Part shown: in pieces, positions 25,621 through 33,426 of the stretch
Layout of the letters: each line of letters begins with the position of its first letter
Numbering within the stretch: position 1 is the first letter of the stretch
Assembly (NCBI GenBank): GCA_027924025.1
Contig: AP026971.1
Span: 241,180-305,179, forward strand
Reading direction: 5' to 3'
From: Comamonadaceae bacterium OS-4
GTDB taxonomy: Bacteria > Pseudomonadota > Gammaproteobacteria > Burkholderiales > Burkholderiaceae_C
Length of the DNA stretch: 64,000 nucleotides
The notes under the pieces: generated by a model
Told to the model about the DNA's origin: nothing
Database searches by the model: none
What the model saw: the letters and a program-made list of their open reading frames with translations, nothing else
Translations under genes and position numbers: made by a program

Positions 25621-26081
25621 GCTGGTAAGGTTAGCCAGATACGGGGCGCTTCTACTCTCATTCGTAAGCCCAATCCCAATGTCCTAGCCATACGCACTAC
25701 CGCAGGGTGACCGTTTCCACACACCAGTGCTTTCAGGTCGGTTTCCGTACGAGTTTCTGCCACGTATTTCAAAAGGGCCGTTGCTACGCCTTGGTGCCTT
25801 GCACAGGGGTGCACTGTCAAGGCCAGTTCGCAGACCCCGGTGTGCAAGGTTGGTGTTAGTTGTAGCCCCCCCAACAGGCCCGTTTCCGCAGCAGACCAAG
25901 CACCCCACCACCGTGCCTGATACCAATTCAAGTTCTGCACCCAGCCCAACACTGCATCGTCACTCATTGTGCGACCGAACCGCGCGTATCGGTCGTCTCT
26001 ATCCAACGCCATCAGATGCAGTTGCAGAGCTTGGCGGTGCCCGGCATCCAGCGGACCGATTTCAGTGATCCACGGAGACAT
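25608..26081 (-). CDS. GNAT family N-acetyltransferase
   Basis: 157 residues. The acetyl-CoA binding motif is degenerate but visible: LALTVHPCARHQGVATALLKYVAE (motif A with QGVATAL). Two conserved Trp-rich helices (NWYQARWWGAW) lie before it. The start overlaps the thioesterase stop by 20 bp, so the two are coupled. The substrate is unknown. Confidence 0.8.
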   Translation of the reverse strand: MSPWITEIGPLDAGHRQALQLHLMALDRDDRYARFGRTMSDDAVLGWVQNLNWYQARWWGAWSAAETGLLGGLQLTPTLHTGVCELALTVHPCARHQGVATALLKYVAETRTETDLKALVCGNGHPAVVRMARTLGLGLRMRVEAPRIWLTLPAHRI

Positions 26082-26871
26082 AGACCAAACTCGAAGAAGT
26101 GCACAAACGGCGTGACCCGGTGACGGGAGACTCCGACCACATATCTGCCTGCACAGTGATAGACCGATTTCCTACCCGCGAAACACGGGCGAATACCTCC
26201 ACAACTTCACCTACATGGGCAGGTGCCACAAAGTCCATGCGCTCGCTACTGGCCATCACTACGGTGCGGCGCATATGGCGGGTTGCTGCGACAAACCCGG
26301 CTTTGGCCAGCCAAGCCATGGCTGGTCCACCGTGCAGAATTCCCCGGTGGTTGGCGTGGCCAGGAAAGACGATTTCTGCCACCCGGACTACGGGTCGCTC
26401 CGGTGCGTCCTCCATCAACACACCCGCGCCGTCTTGCGCTGACTCAAGGGTCTGGGCTTGAGAGGTTTCCGTTGAGTTCTTCTGACTGACCATCACAAAG
26501 TCTCCGGACAGACATTGGGTGCGTTCCCCGGTCAGTAACGCCTCGGCTACCAGTGCGGTTTTGAGGGTCACTGACCGTCGCCCACGATGCGCTACCTCAG
26601 CGGTGCACTCGATCAGGTGGCCAGCGGGTGCTGGTGCTGCGAAGTCCAGACGGCTCACGGCGGCAGTCACCACCGTTCCGCGCAGTACCTTGCTGCCCAT
26701 GATGAAGGCCAAGCGGTCCAGCGCAGCTAGGGCGGCACCGCCAAACAGGGTTCCGTGGTGGTTGGACTGATCAGGCCACACCATGTCAACAACAGACATG
26801 AAGGAGCGATCCGCGCCAAAAAACGGTAGCGCAGGGGTATCCGGTGCATTTGCTTCAGCCAAGTCAGACAT
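26062..26871 (-). CDS. Acyl-CoA thioesterase with two hotdog domains
   Basis: 269 residues. Two hotdog repeats are visible: VWPDQSNHHGTLFGGAALAALDR (27-50) and VFPGHANHRGILHGGPAMAWLAK (about 168-190). Each has the N-H-x-G...GG pattern with the active helix of the YciA/BFIT type. It hydrolyses acyl-CoA thioesters in the cytoplasm. GGAGG lies five bases before the ATG. It is the first long gene downstream of the cobalamin riboswitch, an unexpected client for that element. Confidence 0.87.
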   Translation of the reverse strand: MSDLAEANAPDTPALPFFGADRSFMSVVDMVWPDQSNHHGTLFGGAALAALDRLAFIMGSKVLRGTVVTAAVSRLDFAAPAPAGHLIECTAEVAHRGRRSVTLKTALVAEALLTGERTQCLSGDFVMVSQKNSTETSQAQTLESAQDGAGVLMEDAPERPVVRVAEIVFPGHANHRGILHGGPAMAWLAKAGFVAATRHMRRTVVMASSERMDFVAPAHVGEVVEVFARVSRVGNRSITVQADMWSESPVTGSRRLCTSSSLVYVSVDH

Positions 26872-26914
26872 TCATCCTCCAAAAAAGTGGAGGCGGAGCT
26901 CGGCCAGAGATCGT

Positions 26915-27031
26915 TTATGCAGCAGACCGCCCCTTGGCCAGAAACCAAAAGACAGCGGCAGCACGGGCAAACCCGTCCGCCATGAGAAAAACGACACTCG
27001 CACAGGGACACCCCGCCCTTACATAGGTCAT
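26915..27031 (-). CDS. Possible 38-residue leader ORF after the riboswitch
   Basis: The ATG at 27031 is the first start after the aptamer, with GAGG just before it (short spacing). It reads MTYVRAGCPCASVVFLM and ends in LAKGRSAA at a TAA. The product is hydrophobic with a CPC pair. It could be a leader peptide, the stump of a lost B12-controlled gene, or chance. No family is recognised. Confidence 0.3.
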   Translation of the reverse strand: MTYVRAGCPCASVVFLMADGFARAAAVFWFLAKGRSAA

Positions 27032-27037
27032 TTCCTC

Positions 27038-27172
27038 AGGGCAGGTCTCCTGGCTCTCGGGTCATTGCTTACATGTCAGCCTTCCCAGCACAAGGCCAGT
27101 GGCGTGATGAACATGAAACTTGCCGATCACAGTTGCGGGGGCAGCCACAGCTTGGGTTGAAACTCAACCGTT
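27038..27172 (-). ncRNA. Cobalamin (B12) riboswitch
   Basis: Read on the minus strand, the order of conserved blocks is that of the cobalamin aptamer: a GGTTGAGTTTCAACC stem, CCAAGCTG, GCCCCCGCAACTGTGATCGG (B12-box region), GCCACTGG, GCTGGGAAGGCTG, and finally ACCCGAGAGCCAGGAGACC. Binding of adenosylcobalamin normally lowers expression of downstream genes. The thioesterase starts about 165 nt downstream. No cobalamin transport or synthesis gene is present nearby. Confidence 0.93.
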
Positions 27173-27482
27173 CTGTCGTTTCCTTTTCATTCTTGCCGTT
27201 TAGCAAGAAACCGCGAGGGACAATCAGTCTAGCACTACGCTTCTAACGCACGGCTGTGATCGTAGATTCGCAAGTGACTGAACTGGCCCTCATCTGAAAA
27301 CTGAATGTTCAAATCGAGATGCTGCTTTCGCAGCATGCGCAACCTCGGCGATCCTCACTTACTACAGATCGGTCGTCCGCTTTTGAGCAGGTAATTCAAG
27401 GACTCAGAAGCCTGCTATGAAGCAACGACACTGTGTTTTACACATGGTGCTCAATCAATTTTCAGGCCTTATTCGCTTCGGC
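27173..27482. other. Intergenic, no gene seen
   Basis: No supported coding frame. It holds the upstream (promoter) side of the riboswitch and GATGCTGCTTTCGCAGCAT, a short dyad near 27319-27337 with no obvious role. Confidence 0.4.
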
Positions 27483-27587
27483 CTAATTCCGCCCATTGGT
27501 CTTGGCTTGATACACCGCCCTATCTGCTCTGGGAATTACATGAAACGGTGCGTTTTCGGCTAGCTTCGCAGGAGGAAAAGCAATATC
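27483..27587 (-). pseudogene. Diguanylate cyclase (GGDEF) C-terminal remnant
   Basis: The minus-strand frame ending at TAG 27483-27485 reads IPRADRAVYQAKTNGRN. This matches the invariant last helix of GGDEF domains (ADxALYxAKxxGRN). Upstream similarity fades and a stop closes the frame near 27588. Only the tail of the gene remains. Confidence 0.6.
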
Positions 27588-27628
27588 TCACCAAGGGAGC
27601 AGTCAGATTAGCGCACACGCACCCTATA

Positions 27629-27647
27629 AATAAGAACGATTTGCATT
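27629..27647 (+). promoter_or_regulatory. Candidate Fur box upstream of the imelysin gene
   Basis: AATAAGAACGATTTGCATT is 57-75 bp before the start and resembles beta/gammaproteobacterial Fur sites, although fewer than half of the positions fit the 19-bp consensus. Imelysin (IrpA) genes are usually iron-repressed, which supports the call. Confidence 0.4.
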
Positions 27648-27703
27648 AAGATGTTGGGTGGTAGGCCTTTCTTTTTTTCACTATGGCCCAACGAAAGACA
27701 TCC

Positions 27704-28861
27704 ATGCAAAAACGCCAATTTCTCCAGTCCACTCTGGCCGCGGCCATGGCCCTCAGCGGCTTCGCTGCGAACGCTCAGGCGGTGGATGCCAAGTCGGTGG
27801 TACTGAGCTACGCGAACTTGGTGCACGCCAACTACAGCGATGTACTGGCCACGGCACAGACTCTGCAAAAAGCAATCACCGCCTTTGCCGCCGCACCATC
27901 AGCCCAAGGTTTGGAAGATGCGAAAAAGGCTTGGCTGGCCGCTCGCGAGTTCTATGGCCAGACAGAGGTCTTCCGTTTCTATAGCGGTCCCATTGATGAT
28001 GACAAGGGCCCGGAAGGTCGTCTGAATTCTTGGCCGCTGGACGAGTCCTATATCGACGGCGTAACGGGTAAGCCCAAGTCCGGCATCGTCAACAACCTCA
28101 AGATAAAGATCAACAAAGCCAACTTGGTTAAGCTCAACGAACGCGGAGGCGAAGAGAACATCGCAGCGGGTTGGCACGCGATCGAATTCCTGCTGTGGGG
28201 CCAGGACCTGAGCGAAACCCAGCCCGGCCAGCGCCCGTTTGAAGACTATGTGGATGGCAAGGCCCCCAACGCTGACCGTCGCCGTGCATATCTGGTGACC
28301 GTGACCGAGTTGCTGATCGACGACCTGAGCTTCCTGGTCAAGGCTTGGGCGCCCTCTACCAAAAACTACCGCGCCACGTTTGAACAAGGTGGCATCCAAT
28401 CCCTGCGCAAGATCATCCTGGGCATGGGCTCACTCTCGCGCGGGGAACTGGCGGGCGAGCGCCTCGAAGTAGCCATGAACACCCAGGATAAGGAAGACGA
28501 GCACTCCTGCTTCTCTGACAACACACACCGCGATGTGGTGGCCAATGCCCAGGGCATCGAGAACGTATGGCTGGGCAGCTACAAGCGCTTGGACGGCAGC
28601 ACGCTGCAAGGCGCATCCCTCAAGGATCTGGTGGCTACCAAGAATGCTGCACTGTCCGACAAGGTGAGCAAGCAGATCGCCCAGAGCGTGGCAGCAGCCA
28701 ACGCCATCCAGGCCCCGTTTGACCGCGAAATCGTCGGCGACAAGAACGCACCTGGCCGCATCCGCGTACAGAAGACGATCGACAGCTTGGTGCAGCAATC
28801 CAAGGACATCACCGAAGCAGCAGCCGCTTTGGGCATCACCAAGCTGGCACAGGCTAAGTGA
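27704..28861 (+). CDS. Imelysin family iron-regulated lipoprotein/periplasmic protein (IrpA-like)
   Basis: 385 residues. The N-terminal signal peptide is MQKRQFLQSTLAAAMALSGF followed by AANAQA. Imelysin hallmarks are the GxHxxE motif GWHAIEFLLWGQD and the second-repeat NTQDKEDEHSCFSDNTHRD. Such proteins are exported and implicated in iron uptake, usually with a di-heme peroxidase-like partner and a TonB receptor. The ATG at 27704 starts the signal peptide; the ATG seven codons upstream lacks a ribosome site. The stop overlaps the next start (TGATG), where the transposon cuts in. Confidence 0.88.
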   Translation: MQKRQFLQSTLAAAMALSGFAANAQAVDAKSVVLSYANLVHANYSDVLATAQTLQKAITAFAAAPSAQGLEDAKKAWLAAREFYGQTEVFRFYSGPIDDDKGPEGRLNSWPLDESYIDGVTGKPKSGIVNNLKIKINKANLVKLNERGGEENIAAGWHAIEFLLWGQDLSETQPGQRPFEDYVDGKAPNADRRRAYLVTVTELLIDDLSFLVKAWAPSTKNYRATFEQGGIQSLRKIILGMGSLSRGELAGERLEVAMNTQDKEDEHSCFSDNTHRDVVANAQGIENVWLGSYKRLDGSTLQGASLKDLVATKNAALSDKVSKQIAQSVAAANAIQAPFDREIVGDKNAPGRIRVQKTIDSLVQQSKDITEAAAALGITKLAQAK

Positions 28862-28912
28862 TGCTGCGCCCCCGTCAAAAAATCGGCCTGATGCTGACGG
28901 CGGCGGGAGCAT
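28861..28912 (+). pseudogene. Start of the imelysin partner gene, cut by the transposon
   Basis: The ATG at 28861 overlaps the imelysin stop and reads MLRPRQKIGLMLTAAGAW, the start of a signal peptide, up to the IS1071-like left end at 28913. In related operons this position holds a DUF1111 di-heme oxidoreductase. Only 17 codons survive and no remainder is found elsewhere in the window. Confidence 0.6.
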
Positions 28913-29010
28913 GGGGTCGATTTGTTTTCGATGACCGGAAGGGCGGTTTCGATTCCAGCACTGGCGTAGGGGTAGCCATAGGAGATCGTTGATTTCATTG
29001 GCTTTTCAGG
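28913..29010 (+). repeat. IS1071-like left inverted repeat, copy 1
   Basis: The first 55 bp equal the right end exactly. Then about 40 bp of interrupted similarity follow, through TCGTTGATT and TTTTCAGG. An identical copy lies at 54491-54588. Confidence 0.85.
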
Positions 29011-29054
29011 CTACTTTTCAATCTGGGTTATGTGGCGTCAAACCGTGATCGGTT

Positions 29055-31970
29055 TCAGCCAACCGCTGCATTTATCGATGGTGCCAGCGAAGGCATCAGA
29101 TCCGCCGCATATCGCTCCACCGGAAACCGGAACACACCCCGTAAATTGATCCCACTCAGGCGGGTGGGCGCGATCTTGGCCATGATGTCCGCCTCGATAA
29201 CTTGGCGGCGGTTGGCCCAGCGGTTCACAACCGCCTGCATTTGCATCGTGTTCCACGCCATGACCGTATTGGCCAGTAGACTCAGACCATCCGCCACCGC
29301 CTGCATTTCATCTGGTCGTTTGGCCTGCGCCGGGCTGATACGCCCGGTATAGATGGCACGTTTCATGGCATTGACCGCCTCGCCCCGGTTCAGAACGCGG
29401 CGCAGTTCCTGGCGGAAAGGCGTCTTCACGAAGTAGTCTGCCAAGAAGGCGGTTCTCAACAACCTACCCAACTGCACACCAGCTTCATAAAGCGGCTCCC
29501 CTTTTGCTGCAGACCCGAACCTGGCCAAAGTCGCCACTGCGCTGGCGTTTCCAGTCATGACCGAGGCCGCCAAATGCACCAGTGTGTCCCAATGCTTCTC
29601 AATGAGCTCGGTATTGACCGTAGCCTCGCACACGTTAGCGATTTCCACCGGAACGGCCATGCCGCGCGGCAAGAACAGATAACGCTGCTTGAGCTCTTTG
29701 AGGCGCGGGCACAGATCAAAGCCCAGCAAGCGTGCGTGCGACATCGCAAAGTCTGTGTAGCCATGGGTGTCTACCGCCAGTTGGCTGGTCTCTATTCCCT
29801 CCTGGTGGCGCAGAACGCCTTCAATCGCAACACCAGCCTGGCGTTCATTGAGTACGAACGGCTGTGCGTAGGAGATTCCCCAGCGATCTCGCACATGCGA
29901 GTAGATGCCAATGGACGGCGTATTACGTCTGGGATCCAGCCTGGCTTGCCAAACCCGCTTGGTGGTCTCCATACTCATCATGTCGGAGGATGCCAGGTCG
30001 GACCTTCCCCACGTGGCGGCAATTGGTTGGCGCTGCATGAATTCCAGCACCGCTGTGCAGGCCTGACTCAGGCGCCGTTCGTCACCGGCCCAACGCATGG
30101 CCTGGCGAATGCTCACGGCTGACAACTGCGGGATCATGCGTGCGCATTCCGCCGAAGTCAGACTGGTTCCATGGGCCAGAATGCCAGCATAGACCATCAA
30201 CAATTCTTCCGTTGACCTTGGCTCACGTCCTAGCATGATCCAGCTGAAGCGGACCTGGGCATCCACCTGCAGGATCACTTCTGGCAGCTGCACCTCGCCC
30301 AACCTCTGGTCGAGTTGGGCACGCAACTGGATGACCTTAGGGTCTTCGTCCTCGGCGGGCATCGCCGTCAAGTGCAGTTCATCGTCCACCCGCAGCGTTC
30401 CTTCCCGTGCTGCGGTGGCCACGGCAGCAACACCCGCACGCACACGGGCAAGTAGCGGGGCCAGAAACGTACTGGCCTTGGTTGGTAGATCCAGCCGGTC
30501 GTAATGGCGTTTGGACTCAGCCGCCCAGCGTTCGGGCGTAAAGAACAAACGCGCACGGCCTCGAAACACCAGGCTGTGGTCCACCCACATGGAGCCATTG
30601 CGCACGGCACGCCGCAACGAGAATAGCGTGGCTACTTCCATGGCCCGCATGGCTTTGTCTCGATCTTCCCCAGTGATTGCTGCCGACCACACGCCACCCA
30701 GGCGAGGGGCGCTGATCTCGACTGGCAGTTCGCGCACTCTATCGGTGTACAGCTTGAGCAGTTGGTTCAGGGCGATGAGAACTGGGTGGCCTTCCTCTGC
30801 CTGCCAGGGCAGCTTACCGATCTGGGCCAACAGGGCGCGTACAGGGCGGATGCCCTCGAACAGACGTTCTCGCACCAGGGATGCGCGGCTTGGGGGCTTG
30901 GCCTGTTGACTGGTCGCCACCAGTTCCACGACACGGATGCGCAGCTCGCCTTCGGCGAGTTTATCTTCTGCTGCCAGTACAGCCAAGTCAGCCAGCAACT
31001 TCTTGTACATGTCTGCCCAATTGACCGTGTCTGGCACCTCTTCTCGGGCCATGCGCCACAGGTCCGTCACCCGACGTTGGATCATCAGAATGGCCTGGTC
31101 GGTGGTGGTGAACAGGCAGTACCGCAGAAAGCATGCGACTTCCACGGTGCGTCTGGGCTCTTTGATCCTGGCCCCCACTGAGGGTGGCCGACTCGCCAGT
31201 TGACGGGCGTACCGGCGCACTGTGATGTCACTCAAATCGACCAAATGCTTGTGGACATCAAGGCGGTACAGCAGGTCGATGCGCTCGAATACTTGGGCAA
31301 TCTGCACGGTCGAATGTTTGGCCGGCGCCTCCCATAGCCAGCTTTGCTGGGTCTGTCCATCTGGGCGCAGTTGGGCCAAGGTTTGACGCCATTTGTCCAG
31401 CAAGTCACTTGGAACGGTCGCGGAGATCGACATGCCGGTCTGCGTTTCAAGCAGATCCAGTGCTGCCACGATTTGGGTGCGTAGGCGCCGATTGTTGTCG
31501 ATCAACAGTTTGTGGTCATACAGCCAACGCCGGGCAAACACCAACAGTTGGTCCTTTTCAGATAGCCGAGCCGCCTCGTCGCGCAAGACACGCAAAAAGG
31601 CGCGGCTCTGGTGTTCCGTCGGCAAACGAAATCCCAGTGTTTCCTGGGCCAATTGGCGATGGTCAGACAGCGTTTTGCTGCGGCCATACATGGCCTTGAG
31701 TGAGGCTACATCAGGCGATTGCACGCCAAGCTCTTTGCCCAGATGCGCCCACAGAGATGGGGGCACGATTCGCACCGAGTCCAACGAGCGTCCACTCAGG
31801 CGCAGGAATCCGATATGCAATGCCAATCCCAGCTTGTGGGTAGCACCATAGCGGGTGTCAATCACCTCACGTTCAGATTGACTAAAAGTGAAAAAGGCCT
31901 GCAGCTCAAAGCTGCTGAGTTCCCGAGGGAGGTCCTTCAGACCCAGGTAAGTGGTGTGCCAGCTTTGCAT
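29055..31970 (-). CDS. tnpA: Tn3-family transposase, IS1071-like, copy 1
   Basis: 971 residues (MQSWHTTYLGLKDLPRELSS...), the same length as IS1071 TnpA and alignable throughout, with blocks such as SWIMLGREPRSTEELLMVYAG and ATWGRSDLASSDMMSMETTK conserved. Substitutions are frequent in the N-terminal half. The protein at 54633-57548 is identical. Intact and presumably active. Confidence 0.95.
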   Translation of the reverse strand: MQSWHTTYLGLKDLPRELSSFELQAFFTFSQSEREVIDTRYGATHKLGLALHIGFLRLSGRSLDSVRIVPPSLWAHLGKELGVQSPDVASLKAMYGRSKTLSDHRQLAQETLGFRLPTEHQSRAFLRVLRDEAARLSEKDQLLVFARRWLYDHKLLIDNNRRLRTQIVAALDLLETQTGMSISATVPSDLLDKWRQTLAQLRPDGQTQQSWLWEAPAKHSTVQIAQVFERIDLLYRLDVHKHLVDLSDITVRRYARQLASRPPSVGARIKEPRRTVEVACFLRYCLFTTTDQAILMIQRRVTDLWRMAREEVPDTVNWADMYKKLLADLAVLAAEDKLAEGELRIRVVELVATSQQAKPPSRASLVRERLFEGIRPVRALLAQIGKLPWQAEEGHPVLIALNQLLKLYTDRVRELPVEISAPRLGGVWSAAITGEDRDKAMRAMEVATLFSLRRAVRNGSMWVDHSLVFRGRARLFFTPERWAAESKRHYDRLDLPTKASTFLAPLLARVRAGVAAVATAAREGTLRVDDELHLTAMPAEDEDPKVIQLRAQLDQRLGEVQLPEVILQVDAQVRFSWIMLGREPRSTEELLMVYAGILAHGTSLTSAECARMIPQLSAVSIRQAMRWAGDERRLSQACTAVLEFMQRQPIAATWGRSDLASSDMMSMETTKRVWQARLDPRRNTPSIGIYSHVRDRWGISYAQPFVLNERQAGVAIEGVLRHQEGIETSQLAVDTHGYTDFAMSHARLLGFDLCPRLKELKQRYLFLPRGMAVPVEIANVCEATVNTELIEKHWDTLVHLAASVMTGNASAVATLARFGSAAKGEPLYEAGVQLGRLLRTAFLADYFVKTPFRQELRRVLNRGEAVNAMKRAIYTGRISPAQAKRPDEMQAVADGLSLLANTVMAWNTMQMQAVVNRWANRRQVIEADIMAKIAPTRLSGINLRGVFRFPVERYAADLMPSLAPSINAAVG

Positions 31971-32019
31971 CGTTCATGTCCGTCAATTGGGACGCTGACG
32001 ATACGCGACAAAGAACTGA

Positions 32020-32117
32020 CCTGAAAATTCAACGGAATCAACGACCTCATGGGGCTACCCCCACGCCAGTGCTGGAATCGAAACCGCCCTTCCGGTCATC
32101 GAAAACAAATCGACCCC
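32020..32117 (-). repeat. IS1071-like right inverted repeat, copy 1
   Basis: Reverse complement of the left end, with a perfect outer 55 bp. It ends CGACCCC at 32117. Confidence 0.85.
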
Positions 32118-32407
32118 GGGACGCATCCTTCCCCCGTGCGGTGTACCGCCAAACCTGGGAGCGGCTGGCGGCCCAAAGGCCTGAACGCGAAGCCTGTAAA
32201 ACAATGGTGGGCCTACTGGTCTTGGCAGCCGAAGGGCATGAAGCCCAACTGGCCCAGGAGCTGGAGCAGTTGATTGAGCTTGACCAATTGCCCGACCTCA
32301 ACGCTTTGACCCAGTTGCTGGCACCGCCCAAGGGAGATGTGCCGCAGGTGGTGGTGACACTGCCAGCGCTGGCCTCTTATGACGAGCTGTTTGAGGTGGC
32401 ACTATGA
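32118..32407 (+). pseudogene. IstA transposase, C-terminal fragment
   Basis: About 95 residues (DASFPRAVYRQTWERL..., LAQELEQLIELDQLPDLNAL, PALASYDELFEVAL) match the end of IS21 IstA proteins, which are about 500 residues long. The DDE catalytic core is missing. The stop overlaps the istB start by 4 bp. Confidence 0.8.
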
Positions 32408-33228
32408 GTACGGCGTCAATTACAAACTCCACAACGACAACTACCGTCACCCCTACTTCAACCCGTCTGGGAATGATGCTGACGGACTTGCGACTGCCCA
32501 CCATCAAACGCTTGGCAGGTGACCTGTGCGCACAGTCCGACACACAGGGCTGGCCCGCACACCGATTGCTGGAGGCATTGCTGGAGCATGAAATCAATGA
32601 GCGTGAGGCCCGCCGCATTGACCGCCATCGCAATGAATCGGGTTTGAGTCCGGCCAAGCGACTCTCCAGCTTTGACTTCTCGGCAGTGCCCAGCGTGTCC
32701 AAGGCGCAGGTGATGGCGCTGACCGAAGGTACTGAGTGGATTGACCGGGGCGCCAACGTATTGTTGTTTGGGCCACCGGGGGTGGGCAAAAGCCATTTGG
32801 TCAGCGCCCTGGGGCATGCCTTGATTGATGCCGGTCGACGCGTTCTATTCACCCGCTGTTCAGACTTGGTGCAACGCCTTCAGGCAGCGCGGCGTGATTT
32901 GCGCCTGCCCCAGGAGCTGGCCAAACTGGACCGGTTCGATTTGCTGATTCTGGATGACCTCAGTTACGTGCGGCGCGACCAGGCGGAGACTTCCGTGCTG
33001 TTTGAGCTGATATCGGAACGCTATGAGCGAAAGAGTTTGGCCATTACTGCTAACACCCCGTTCTCGCAATGGGGCGATGTGTTCGTGGAACCAGCGATGA
33101 CGCTGGCTGCCGTTGACCGACTGGTGCATCACTCAACCATTCTGGAGATGAATGTGGAGAGCTACCGCCGCCGGGCTGCGCAGGCGGTGCAGGTTTCACC
33201 AACAAGAAAGGTCCGTTCAACCCAATAA
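32404..33228 (+). CDS. istB: IS21-family helper ATPase IstB
   Basis: 274 residues. AAA+ ATPase with Walker A GPPGVGKSH (123-131), Walker B LLILDDLSYV, and the TANTPFSQWGDVF sensor region typical of IstB. It assists IstA in target choice; without an intact istA here it can act only in trans. It carries an N-terminal Thr-rich stretch of about 20 residues. ATGA overlap with istA. Confidence 0.93.
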   Translation: MSTASITNSTTTTTVTPTSTRLGMMLTDLRLPTIKRLAGDLCAQSDTQGWPAHRLLEALLEHEINEREARRIDRHRNESGLSPAKRLSSFDFSAVPSVSKAQVMALTEGTEWIDRGANVLLFGPPGVGKSHLVSALGHALIDAGRRVLFTRCSDLVQRLQAARRDLRLPQELAKLDRFDLLILDDLSYVRRDQAETSVLFELISERYERKSLAITANTPFSQWGDVFVEPAMTLAAVDRLVHHSTILEMNVESYRRRAAQAVQVSPTRKVRSTQ

Positions 33229-33426
33229 CTCAACAAATTCATTCCCCGCTTCCACCGGCCAGGATAGTTGTCGCCGAGCGGTCAAGATAGTTGACATCGA
33301 CCAAGGAAGTGGTGGTCATTTAGAAGTCTCGGTGTGGTTTCAACAAAAATGCCGTGAGGCAGACATTGCAGTGTATAAATCAATGGACTTATTATTAATG
33401 CCAATTAGATACAAGCAATAAGACCA

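Larger units (their letters stand above)
28913..32117 (-). mobile_element. IS1071-like Tn3-family element, copy 1 (3205 bp)
   Basis: Inverted repeats starting GGGGTCGATTTGTTTTCGAT lie at 28913 and (complement) 32117. It has a single tnpA, no resolvase, long ends of about 98 bp, and the same gene-to-end layout as IS1071, but clearly different end and protein sequences. The left flank is AGCAT and the right flank GGGAC, so there is no target duplication. It truncates the imelysin partner gene on the left and an IS21 element on the right. Confidence 0.92.
32118..33228 (+). mobile_element. IS21-family element, left part lost
   Basis: Contains the C-terminus of istA and a complete istB in the usual overlapping order. 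The left portion is replaced by the IS1071-like element. The right end could not be fixed; a terminal repeat probably lies between 33229 and 33320. Confidence 0.8.

Noticed and set aside
26727..27011. A Cys-rich 94-codon minus-strand frame after the riboswitch
   Set aside because: It overlaps the thioesterase gene in another frame, starts with a GTG lacking a good ribosome site, and does not resemble any cobalamin-related protein.
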